Assembly (NCBI RefSeq): GCF_040779325.2
Contig: NZ_JBFONT020000003.1
Location: forward strand, 124,001 to 188,000
Origin: Aestuariibius violaceus
GTDB lineage: Bacteria; Pseudomonadota; Alphaproteobacteria; Rhodobacterales; Rhodobacteraceae
Direction of reading: 5' to 3'
DNA: 64,000 bases
Below are positions 8,213 to 15,508 of the stretch, piece after piece. The notes under the pieces are model-generated. The model saw nothing but the letters and a program-made list of their open reading frames with translations, was not told where the DNA came from and did not search any database. The translations under genes and the position numbers were made by a program. How positions within the stretch are numbered: position 1 is the first letter of the stretch; every line of letters starts with the position of its first letter.

Positions 8213-8392
8213 CAGAACACCTTTTGTGATCGTTGCGGCAGGGGAGCGGTTTGCAGTGTGGTGGGCAACCGGCGGTGCGTCCGGATGCCCTGCGCGAGAT
8301 GCTTTGCGCCCAAAGATTCGGCAGATGGTACAGCGATCGCCCGCCGCGAGACCCTTGCGGCCTTCAGCGGGACTGGCTACATGACGCGCCAC

Positions 8393-8467
8393 GGGTGATT
8401 AGCTCAGTGGTAGAGCGCTTCGTTCACATCGAAGATGTCAGGAGTTCGAATCTCTTATCACCCACCA
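8393..8467 (+). tRNA. tRNA-Val (anticodon CAC), CCA encoded
   Basis: Acceptor arms GGGTGAT and ATCACCC (8457-8463) pair perfectly, the D-arm is TAGCTCAGTGGTAGAGC, and the anticodon stem CTTCG/CGAAG encloses the loop TTCACAT with CAC at positions 34-36. The T-loop GTTCGAATC is canonical, the discriminator is A, and CCA is encoded. Confidence 0.97.
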
Positions 8468-8671
8468 TTAAACCTGATGCCCAAGATGGTTTCTCGCGGA
8501 GTGCAGCGCGGCTCGCCCCCCGACGGCCGGGTCGTGGCGAGATAACGCTGCCGGGCTTTTTTAGCTGCGGCGCCTGTACCTCGACGGGACGCGGTGCCGC
8601 CGCGGTATGGGTCCGGGCCTCTCGGCAGTACGGTCAAGCCTTCCGTTCCGGATGGAGCATCGGGAGAGAGA

Positions 8672-9862
8672 TCATGCTCTTTGCTTCTCCCTGACCGGCA
8701 GGAGCCGTTCGCGCGTCTCGTCGCGATGCTTCTTCAGATAGCGCATGAAGGGTGTTCCGCCGGTGCCGACCTCGGTGTCGTTGCCGGTCGCAGCCCTGGT
8801 CTGCCGGTTGATGTAGGACGCCGCATATTCCAGGTGTCGTGACCGGAAATCGGCCACGGCCTTGATGTTGGCATTGTAGGCTTCCGTCAATCCGGGGTCA
8901 CCACAGCGTTCGACGAAGCTGCGCAGCCCGCTCTGCGCCCGCAGATCCTCAATGAACCGCCGATGCGCTGGCGGGCGGTAGATGTGCAACTCGTCGAGAT
9001 AGGCCTTCATCGGATCGTGGGCATGTCCGACGCCGAGAAGCGCGTCCATCGACGGCACGATCGAGGATTGCGATCCGGTCTGGCCGCGGAACGCCCGGCC
9101 TTGGGTGCCGAACCGCTCGACGCCCTCGTAGAGCAGCCCGTGTGGCATGGCCGGATTGTCCTTCCACCCGTGGATGTAGGGCCGGACGCGGGCGAAGTAG
9201 ATATATGGATCGCACCGCTCGGGCATTCTGTCGAAGATGCCGTTGATCCCTTCCCAGACCTGGGCAATCTCCTCCAACAGGGTTCGGATCGCGCCGATAT
9301 CCTCGGCTGCCGTGGCCTCCACCACCTTCGGCATTCGAGCCAGCGCCCCGCCGGCTGCCGCTTCGATCGCCACATGGATCAGGACGAACCACGCCTCGTC
9401 CTGGCCGCCGAGGAACTGTTGGATCATGCGTGTATTGTCGAGCGTCAGCCCCTGGCCGCGTTCGACCTCAGCCCAGTTGTCGAGGACGTATCCGCTATAG
9501 GCGAGAAGCGGTTGCTGGCCGAGGTGATCGGCCAATGCCACGATCGGCGCCGACAGACAGCGCGGCAGCACCTCCGGCGGGTTGGCCTCGCCCCAGACAT
9601 AGGCCTGCACCATGAAGGAGTAGTGCACCATGGCCATCCGCGCTTCGGCGTCGCCGCAGGATTGCAGGACCGCCGCGATATCGATGTCCGGCAGCCGGTC
9701 CCGCAGAAGCGCCCGGACGCGGCCGGTTGGCAGCAGGCTTGGCAATGACAGTGCGACGTCGCCGACTGTGGCCAGATCACCTGTCAGGCTGATGTCGCCC
9801 GCGTTGAACTGACAGAGAAATCCGCGCTCTGCGGACATGTCATAAGCGTCGAGTGCCTGCAC
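8672..9862 (-). CDS. Indoleamine 2,3-dioxygenase
   Basis: Heme dioxygenase that opens the indole ring of tryptophan to N-formylkynurenine, the first step of kynurenine catabolism. The 396-aa protein matches the IDO family rather than the shorter bacterial TDO. The proximal heme ligand is H343 in ADFRSRHLEYAASYI (human IDO1 has FRSYH at the same place). FRGQTGSQSSIVPSMDALLG matches the substrate loop, and GTGGTPFMRYLK matches the C-terminal GTGGT loop. GGAGG lies 11 bases upstream of the ATG. A divergent Lrp-type regulator starts 101 bases away. No kynureninase or formamidase lies in the window. Confidence 0.93.
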   Translation of the reverse strand: MQALDAYDMSAERGFLCQFNAGDISLTGDLATVGDVALSLPSLLPTGRVRALLRDRLPDIDIAAVLQSCGDAEARMAMVHYSFMVQAYVWGEANPPEVLPRCLSAPIVALADHLGQQPLLAYSGYVLDNWAEVERGQGLTLDNTRMIQQFLGGQDEAWFVLIHVAIEAAAGGALARMPKVVEATAAEDIGAIRTLLEEIAQVWEGINGIFDRMPERCDPYIYFARVRPYIHGWKDNPAMPHGLLYEGVERFGTQGRAFRGQTGSQSSIVPSMDALLGVGHAHDPMKAYLDELHIYRPPAHRRFIEDLRAQSGLRSFVERCGDPGLTEAYNANIKAVADFRSRHLEYAASYINRQTRAATGNDTEVGTGGTPFMRYLKKHRDETRERLLPVREKQRA

Positions 9863-9921
9863 CGGGTGCCTCCTTCTGGGTGAGAATTCCTTTGGAGATT
9901 ATCGGTGGAAAACGGGGCAAT

Positions 9922-9964
9922 TTTCTTGCAAAGTAGGTCGTATGGCATCCATTTGAGCAAGAAA
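9922..9964. promoter_or_regulatory. Inverted repeat between the IDO and Lrp genes
   Basis: TTTCTTGC (9922-9929) and its exact complement GCAAGAAA (9957-9964) are 27 bases apart in the shared divergent promoter region, the second arm ending on the A of the lrp ATG. The spacing would suit a multimeric Lrp-type regulator wrapping the intergenic DNA. Function is inferred from position only. Confidence 0.35.
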
Positions 9965-10428
9965 TGTCTGATCTAGACCGTGCAAGCGAAGAAATATTGT
10001 CAACGCTAGAAGCGTCCGGCCGACTCACCAATATCGAGCTGGCGCGGCGTGTCGGTCTGTCCCCCTCGGCCTGCCTGAGGCGGGTTCAAGAGCTTGAGCG
10101 GGCGGGCGTGATCAAGGGCTATCGTGCGATCATCGACCGGTCCGCGCTGGCACCCAGGATCACGGTCTTTGTCATGGTCGGCCTCGCCCAGCAGCTCCAT
10201 AAGGATGCCCTTGTGTTCGAGGATGCGATGGAGGCGGCGCCGCAGGTCCTTGAGTGCCACAACATCGCCGGGAACGTCGAATATCTGCTGCGGGTCGAGG
10301 TCGGCGATCTGGAGGAGTATAAGGAGTTCCACGCCCACACGCTGGGTCAGTTGCCTCAGGTGCGGAGCATCACCTCGCACTTTTGCCTGGAGACGTCGAA
10401 GGACCAGCGAAACCGGCTGCGCGACTAG
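9964..10428 (+). CDS. Lrp/AsnC family transcriptional regulator
   Basis: A 154-aa DNA-binding protein. Residues ~5-55 form the AsnC-type winged helix-turn-helix (ILSTLEASGRLTNIELARRVGLSPSACLRRVQELERAGVIKGYRA). Residues ~65-145 form the RAM ligand-sensing domain (VGLAQQLHKDALVFEDAM, GNVEYLLRVEVGDLEEY). It is divergent from indoleamine dioxygenase, as KynR-type Lrp regulators are from kynurenine genes in other proteobacteria, so tryptophan or kynurenine sensing is a reasonable inference. No strong ribosome-binding site precedes the ATG. Confidence 0.94.
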   Translation: MSDLDRASEEILSTLEASGRLTNIELARRVGLSPSACLRRVQELERAGVIKGYRAIIDRSALAPRITVFVMVGLAQQLHKDALVFEDAMEAAPQVLECHNIAGNVEYLLRVEVGDLEEYKEFHAHTLGQLPQVRSITSHFCLETSKDQRNRLRD

Positions 10429-10795
10429 CCATTGTTGTGCCTGCTGTCGCCATTGATTGGGCTGAGCTGGATCGGGTGTCTCCGCTGGTGCTTGGGCCCG
10501 CCGGCGATTTGGCCAAAGCTCTTATCACGAGCGTTAGGATGAGCCGCCTCATCCATTAGTGTCGCGCAGATCGGCAGTTCGCATGGCGGTTTGCTGAACC
10601 TGGATGAACGGCAATCTCCAGGACTTTTTCGAAAGTCGTCTTATTGAACCGAGTGTCTTGGGCCACCTACCAACGCGTCGGTGGAGCGCCTCTTTTATTT
10701 GTGTCCAAGATGTCAGGCGTTAGAAGCTCTGATGACCTGCTGTTTTCTTCAGGCGCCTCCTTGCCGAGATGCGCTTTCTTCTTTGGGGCCCCCCG
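10429..10795. other. Intergenic region between lrp and the histidine phosphatase gene
   Basis: 367 bases without a supportable gene. The one clear structure is a perfect 6-bp hairpin with a TTCG tetraloop at 10623-10638 (GACTTT-TTCG-AAAGTC), which could act as a terminator or processing site although no T-run follows. Short open frames here lack ribosome-binding sites. Confidence 0.55.
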
Positions 10796-11362
10796 ATGAC
10801 CTATCCTGATCTCTGGATCCTGCGCCACGGCGAGACGGAGTGGAATGCCGCGGGTCGGATGCAAGGGCATCTGGACAGCCCGTTGACCGAACGCGGGCGG
10901 GAGCAGGCGGTGCGGCAGGGGGCGCTGCTGGAGGGGCTCGATTTCGGAGCATTGGATGTCTGGATGAGCCCGCTGGGCCGGGCGGTGCAGACGGCGGCGA
11001 TCGCGCTGGATGGGCGGGCGCGGATATTGCGAAGCGACGACCGGCTGATGGAGATCGGAATGGGTGAGTGGCAGGGCCGCGCCCGGGCTGAGCTGGACGT
11101 GTCACAGGAACAGGATGGATTGCTCTATTACGACAGTGCGCCGGGCGGAGAGGGGTTTCCGGCGCTGTATACGCGCTGCCGGTCTTTCCTCGATGACCTT
11201 GAGAGACCGGCAGTGCTGGTGACCCACGGCATCACCAGCCGGATGCTGCGGCTGATCGCGACGGGGCAGGGAATGGACGGGCTTTCGGATCTGCCGGGCG
11301 GGCAGGGCGTCGTTCATGTGGTGCGGGCGGGACGTCACGACACGCTGGGCGGCGAGCCTTGA
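10796..11362 (+). CDS. Histidine phosphatase family protein (phosphoglycerate mutase-like)
   Basis: A 188-aa single-domain member of the histidine phosphatase superfamily. The catalytic RHG motif is LRHGETEWN near residue 9, the second active-site His is in VTHGITSRM, and GRMQGHLDSPLTERGREQA matches the family substrate loop. I start at 10796 (MTYPDLWILRHG) since that is the usual distance to RHG; an in-frame ATG at 10769 is possible. The substrate cannot be told from sequence; alpha-ribazole phosphatase or a small-molecule phosphatase are alternatives. Confidence 0.88.
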   Translation: MTYPDLWILRHGETEWNAAGRMQGHLDSPLTERGREQAVRQGALLEGLDFGALDVWMSPLGRAVQTAAIALDGRARILRSDDRLMEIGMGEWQGRARAELDVSQEQDGLLYYDSAPGGEGFPALYTRCRSFLDDLERPAVLVTHGITSRMLRLIATGQGMDGLSDLPGGQGVVHVVRAGRHDTLGGEP

Positions 11363-11396
11363 AAGAGGCGCCCGCTTCGGGCTAGGACCGTGCCGG

Positions 11397-11472
11397 GGGC
11401 GATTAGCTCAGTTGGTAGAGCGTCTCGTTTACACCGAGAATGTCGGCGGTTCGAGCCCGTCATCGCCCACCA
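11397..11472 (+). tRNA. tRNA-Val (anticodon TAC), CCA encoded
   Basis: Acceptor arms GGGCGAT and ATCGCCC (11462-11468) pair, and the anticodon stem TCTCG/CGAGA encloses TTTACAC, giving anticodon TAC. The D-arm and T-loop GTTCGAGCC are canonical, the discriminator is A, and CCA is encoded. It lies 34 bases after the phosphatase gene. Confidence 0.97.
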
Positions 11473-11758
11473 CCCCTTTCCTTGGACAGCGATGGTTCTT
11501 GCATGGCCTGCGGGGCGGAGATGCGATGGAAAGCGTCTAGGCCTTCGGTTGTGATGCTCACAACCCTTGGCCCAATTCGCCGCGAAATGGACGTGTTTCG
11601 GCGGGCCCGGCCCGATCCCGTCATTTTTCCGGCGCAGTGACGCGGCGTCGCCAGCTGCATAGCCATCCTGACGCCGCGTCAGAGACGTAATCGCGTGACA
11701 GACCAATGTGGCAGGGCGGCGTATATCCCCTCGCATCCAGAACGGACGGTGCAACACG

Positions 11759-12055
11759 ATGTCGAACGTGGTGATCATGACGAAAGAACATGTAGCGAGC
11801 TATGTCGAAGGACAGCTGCGCAGGGATATGCGTCAGATCACGACGCGGCTTTCAGGTCTGCCCCGAGAGCAGGCGGCGCAGCTGGCGCTGGGGCTCGCGG
11901 CGGATCTGGTGGAATTCGCGGCTTACGAGATGGCCGGTGAGCGGTCGAGCGCGACCGTCTCCCGCCTGATCCTGACCGCAGCGGAACTCGAGCAGTTCGC
12001 CGAAGGGCCCAAAGACGGCTTCCCGGCGGAAGAGAGGCGCATAACGGGAGAGTAG
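11759..12055 (+). CDS. Small predicted helical protein, function unknown
   Basis: A 98-aa protein starting MSNVVIMTKEHVASYVEGQLRRDMRQ. No signal peptide or membrane segment is seen; the sequence looks almost wholly alpha-helical with regular Leu/Ala spacing (LPREQAAQLALGLAADLVEFAAYEM). The start is uncertain: ATG at 11759 or 11777, neither with a strong ribosome-binding site. I do not recognise the family. It ends just upstream of a strong hairpin preceding pirin. Confidence 0.6.
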   Translation: MSNVVIMTKEHVASYVEGQLRRDMRQITTRLSGLPREQAAQLALGLAADLVEFAAYEMAGERSSATVSRLILTAAELEQFAEGPKDGFPAEERRITGE

Positions 12056-12082
12056 GGCCCACTCCCCCCTCTTTGCGCCGGG

Positions 12083-12126
12083 ATCGGGGCGGACTATCTG
12101 ACCACTCACGGATAGTCCGCCCCGAT
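12083..12126 (+). terminator. Perfect 16-bp stem-loop between the small gene and pirin
   Basis: Arms at 12083-12098 (atcggggcggactatc) and 12111-12126 are exactly complementary over 16 bp with a 12-base loop. No T-run follows, so it may be a non-canonical terminator of the upstream gene or a leader structure for pirin, whose ribosome-binding site (AAAGAGG) begins only about 8 bases downstream. Confidence 0.6.
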
Positions 12127-12147
12127 ACCTTTCAAAGAGGCCCTGAC

Positions 12148-13086
12148 ATGAGCTGGAATCCCGCCCTTGATCCACATTGCCCGACCGGCAACGAGGTTGA
12201 TGCCATCGAGACGGTGATCGTGCCGCGCGCCCGCGATCTGGGCGGGTTCGAGGTGCGCCGTGCGCTGCCTGCGCCGAAGCGGCAGATGGTGGGGCCGTTC
12301 ATCTTCTTCGATCAGATGGGGCCTGCGGAGTTCCTGACGGGCGAGGGGATCGACGTGCGGCCGCATCCGCATATCGGGCTCGCCACGGTGACCTATCTGC
12401 ATCGGGGGAAGATCCATCATCGCGATTCGCTCGGCACCGATCAGTGGATCGAGCCGGGGGCGATGAACCTGATGATCGCGGGGCACGGGATCACTCATTC
12501 GGAGCGGATGGATGGTCCGGCGCGGGCCGAGCCCTCGTCGCTGTTCGGGATCCAGACGTGGCTTGCCGTTCCAAAGGATAAGGAGGAGAGCGCGGCGGCG
12601 TTTCTGCATGCGACCAAGGACGAGCTGCCGGTGCTGGAGGCCGAGGGTAAGGAGGTGCGGGTGATTCTGGGCCGCGCCTATGGCGCCGATGCGGGCGTCG
12701 AGACGCCGTCGGAGACATTCTATGTGGATGCGCGGCTTGATCCCGGGGCAGGGCTGCCGCTGCCGGATGATCAGGAGGATCGTGGAGCCTACGTCCTGGA
12801 AGGGTCGGTGCGGATTGCGGGCGAGGTGTTCGAGGCGGGGCGGATGATGGTGTTCCGGCCGGGGGACAAGGTGTCCCTGCATGCCGGGGATCAGGGTGCA
12901 CGGGTGATGCTGTTGGGCGGCGCGACGCTGGATGGGCCGCGTTATATCTGGTGGAACTTCGTGGCGTCCTCGAAGGAGAAGATCGAGGCGGCAAAGGAGG
13001 CTTGGCGGGCGGAGGATTGGCAGCATGGCCGGTTCCAACTGCCGCAGGATGACAATGCGGAGCACATCCCGCTGCCCGACAAATAG
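12148..13086 (+). CDS. Pirin family protein
   Basis: A 312-aa bicupin. The N-terminal cupin carries the metal ligands in RPHPHIGLATVTYLHRGKIHHRDSLG and GHGITHSERM (three His and one Glu). The second cupin lies at about residues 190-280 (PLPDDQEDRGAYVLEGSVRIAG). Bacterial pirins bind Fe or Mn and include quercetinase-like dioxygenases and regulators of pyruvate metabolism; this one cannot be assigned. The start at 12148 has AGAGG upstream at suitable spacing. Confidence 0.92.
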   Translation: MSWNPALDPHCPTGNEVDAIETVIVPRARDLGGFEVRRALPAPKRQMVGPFIFFDQMGPAEFLTGEGIDVRPHPHIGLATVTYLHRGKIHHRDSLGTDQWIEPGAMNLMIAGHGITHSERMDGPARAEPSSLFGIQTWLAVPKDKEESAAAFLHATKDELPVLEAEGKEVRVILGRAYGADAGVETPSETFYVDARLDPGAGLPLPDDQEDRGAYVLEGSVRIAGEVFEAGRMMVFRPGDKVSLHAGDQGARVMLLGGATLDGPRYIWWNFVASSKEKIEAAKEAWRAEDWQHGRFQLPQDDNAEHIPLPDK

Positions 13087-13109
13087 ATCCTGGACCAGCC
13101 GTGAGGCTA

Positions 13110-14135
13110 ATGCGACGGGTGAACACGTCTCTTGTTTTGAGGAACAGGAGAATGAGGCGATTCATGCGGCCGATACGCGGCGCTGTTCGTCAGCAGTTCG
13201 AATTGGCAAGGCAAGCGGTGCCCGACTACGAGATCGGGTTTGCCCCCGAACTGGCCCTCGCGACGGATATCAAGGTGGAACGCGGCCGCGGCGGCCGGTT
13301 CTGGCTACTGTTTTCCCCGACCGAGCCGACATGGGAAGAGTACGCATTCCTTAGGTCCTACTCCGCCTGCTGCCTCTTCTGGTTTCAGCAAAGCAGGATC
13401 GCGAAATGGGCGACATTTTCTGTCACAGACGGCAACCGGCCATCACATGCGCGGTTTTCGTTCTCGTCGCGCAGTTCTGATGTGGTGCCGGTGCCTGACC
13501 CTCGCTTCTTTGCGCAGTGCGCTTACCGGGAGGTTGCGGACTTCGCTTCCGCGAATTCTGTGGACTGGGCAGACCGGCGGGGGGAACTGGTCTGGCGGGG
13601 CGGATTGAATGGAGACGGGGTGTTTCTAACGGAACCGGGGGCCATCCTTGCCCATCCAAATGCGATCCAGCGCTTACGGCTCTGGGCGATGGGGCAGCGG
13701 CTTGGGCTCGATATCCGGTTCGTGCTGTCCGGGCCCCCGACCTATCACAAGAAGATGACTGATCAGGGGGCGATGGTTGGGCCCGGGGTTCATAGCAATG
13801 AGTGGTGCGCGATGAAGGTCGCGCTCGACATCGACGGCTTTACGAATACTTGGGACAACCTGCCGGTGCGGATGCTGATGGGGTGTTGCGTTCTGTGGGT
13901 CGAGAGCGCGTATGGCTACCGGATGTGGTATCACGACCGGCTGCGGGCCTGGGAGCATTATGTGCCGGTGCGGGCCGATCTGGGTGATCTGGAAGCGCGC
14001 CTCGAGTGGGTCCGGGCGAACGACCGCGAGGCGGCAGAGATCGCCCGGCGGGGTCAGAACTTTGCCCGCGGGTTGGATTTTTGTGAAGAAAGTGCCTTGG
14101 CCGGGCGTATCATCGATACGCATTGGGAAACGTAG
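13110..14135 (+). CDS. Glycosyltransferase family 90 (CAP10/LpsA-like)
   Basis: About 341 aa. The C-terminal half has the GT90 pattern: ELVWRGGLNGDG, MKVALDIDGFTNTWDNLP, then LWVESAYGYRMWYHDRLRAWEHYVPVRADLGDLEARLEWVRANDREAAEIARRGQNFA split over residues ~270-325. Family members transfer xylose or glucose to glycans or protein. No signal peptide; probably cytoplasmic. The start is uncertain (GTG 13101, ATG 13110 or a later ATG at 13152). The next gene encodes a UDP-glucuronate decarboxylase, 10 bases downstream, which supplies UDP-xylose, so a xylosyltransferase role is a plausible inference. Confidence 0.82.
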   Translation: MRRVNTSLVLRNRRMRRFMRPIRGAVRQQFELARQAVPDYEIGFAPELALATDIKVERGRGGRFWLLFSPTEPTWEEYAFLRSYSACCLFWFQQSRIAKWATFSVTDGNRPSHARFSFSSRSSDVVPVPDPRFFAQCAYREVADFASANSVDWADRRGELVWRGGLNGDGVFLTEPGAILAHPNAIQRLRLWAMGQRLGLDIRFVLSGPPTYHKKMTDQGAMVGPGVHSNEWCAMKVALDIDGFTNTWDNLPVRMLMGCCVLWVESAYGYRMWYHDRLRAWEHYVPVRADLGDLEARLEWVRANDREAAEIARRGQNFARGLDFCEESALAGRIIDTHWET

Positions 14136-14145
14136 AGGCGGAGAG

Positions 14146-15099
14146 TTGAGGCAGGTTCTGATAGCCGGTGGCGCCGGTTTCATAGGGGCGCATCTTGTGC
14201 GCGCGATTCTGGCCCGCGGAGACCGGGTGACGGTGATCGACAACTTTCAGACTGGGCGCCGCGAGGCCTTGGATGGATTGAAGGTGGCGGTCATCGAGCA
14301 TGATCTTGTGCAGCCGCTGCGGACGGCGCCAGGGCGGTTTGATTTGGTCTTCAACCTCGCCTGTCCCGCCTCACCTCGCCACTATCAGGCCAATCCGCTG
14401 GGGACTTTGCGGTGCAACTTCGTGGGAACTGACAGTTTGCTGTCGCTCGCTTTGTCTTCGGGGGCGCGGATGGTGCAGGCGTCGACATCCGAGGTTTATG
14501 GCGACCCTGAGGTTCATCCGCAGCCGGAAGGCTATCCTGGATCGGTCAATCCGACCGGGCCGCGAGCCTGTTATGACGAGGGAAAGCGGGCCGCCGAAAC
14601 CCTGTGTGCGGAGTATCACCGGCAACACGGGTTGGATGTGCGGATGGCGCGGATCTTTAACACCTATGGCCCCGGGATGATTTCAGGCGACGGGCGTGCG
14701 GTGCCCGCCTTCATTGCGGCAGCATTGGAGGGGCGTGAGATACCGGTTCAGGGGACAGGGAAGCAGACGCGGTCGCTCTGCTATGTGAGTGACACTGTCG
14801 CGGGGCTTCTGGCGCTGGCTGATGGGGAGGGACTGGCGGGAGAGGTTTTCAATATCGGGAACCCGGACGAGATCACGATCCTGAAGTTAGCCTCTGCCGT
14901 GGCGTCGGCGTGCGGGCGGCCCGATCTGGCAATCCGCTTTGAGGCTGCTGCGGTGGATGATCCGCGACGGCGCTGTCCCGACATCGGGAAGGCTCAACGT
15001 GTTCTGAACTGGGCGCCGCGCATCGGGTTGGAAGATGGTCTTCGCCGGACCGTCGCCGCATTTCGGGAGAGTGCCCGCCTGATGGCATCTGTGAGTTGA
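14146..15099 (+). CDS. UDP-glucuronate decarboxylase / NAD-dependent epimerase (UXS type, TTG start)
   Basis: A 317-aa short-chain dehydrogenase that would convert UDP-glucuronate to UDP-xylose. It has the Rossmann motif GGAGFIG at the N-terminus, ACPASPRHYQ typical of UXS enzymes, the Ser of STSEVYG and the YxxxK pair in CYDEGKRAAE. NTYGPGM and DDPRRRCPDIGKAQRVLNW follow as usual. The only suitable start is TTG at 14146, with GAGG/GGAG just upstream; the longer frame is shadow inside the GT90 gene. dTDP-glucose 4,6-dehydratase-like enzymes are the main alternative. Confidence 0.9.
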   Translation: MRQVLIAGGAGFIGAHLVRAILARGDRVTVIDNFQTGRREALDGLKVAVIEHDLVQPLRTAPGRFDLVFNLACPASPRHYQANPLGTLRCNFVGTDSLLSLALSSGARMVQASTSEVYGDPEVHPQPEGYPGSVNPTGPRACYDEGKRAAETLCAEYHRQHGLDVRMARIFNTYGPGMISGDGRAVPAFIAAALEGREIPVQGTGKQTRSLCYVSDTVAGLLALADGEGLAGEVFNIGNPDEITILKLASAVASACGRPDLAIRFEAAAVDDPRRRCPDIGKAQRVLNWAPRIGLEDGLRRTVAAFRESARLMASVS

Positions 15100-15221
15100 T
15101 CGGCGCCTGGCCGGGTGCTGCTGCGTCGTTTGTAAAAATGCATCGCGACTCGCTTGACGGGGCCGGACTTGGGTCATAGTAGGTCCGTCACGCTTGCGGT
15201 TTCGCCGCAGGCGTGCAGCGG

Positions 15222-15298
15222 GCGGTTGTAGCTCAGTTGGTTAGAGTACCGGCCTGTCACGCCGGGGGTCGCGGGTTCGAGCCCCGTCAACCGCGCCA
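15222..15298 (+). tRNA. tRNA-Asp (anticodon GTC), copy 1
   Basis: Acceptor arms GCGGTTG and CAACCGC pair; the anticodon stem CCGGC/GCCGG encloses CTGTCAC giving GTC; T-loop GTTCGAGCC, discriminator G, CCA encoded. Confidence 0.97.
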
Positions 15299-15335
15299 CC
15301 GCTGCCAAATCAGGGCCCCGAGGCCCACACTCTGC

Positions 15336-15412
15336 GCGGTTGTAGCTCAGTTGGTTAGAGTACCGGCCTGTCACGCCGGGGGTCGCGGGTTCGAGCCCCG
15401 TCAACCGCGCCA
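15336..15412 (+). tRNA. tRNA-Asp (anticodon GTC), copy 2
   Basis: Identical over all 77 bases to the copy 114 bases upstream; flanking sequence differs, so the repeat is confined to the gene. The two are probably transcribed together. Confidence 0.97.
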
Positions 15413-15508
15413 TTTCCCCCCTTCTCTCGATGGTATTTCCGCCGCAGTTTTGCTGCGATGCAGAAAGCGGCGCTTTACGTAGTGTCAGGGTAGGCTACTC
15501 TTCTTCCT

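Noticed and set aside
8468..8671. Possible small gene between tRNA-Val(CAC) and the IDO gene
   Set aside because: The open frame here continues through the tRNA and has no ribosome-binding site; the gap is treated as non-coding.
11335..11778. Minus-strand 147-codon frame across tRNA-Val(TAC)
   Set aside because: It runs through a tRNA gene and lacks any start signal or domain.
15222..15412. Repeated 77-bp units as a possible CRISPR or mobile element
   Set aside because: Both units fold as tRNA-Asp with encoded CCA; only two copies and no spacer pattern.
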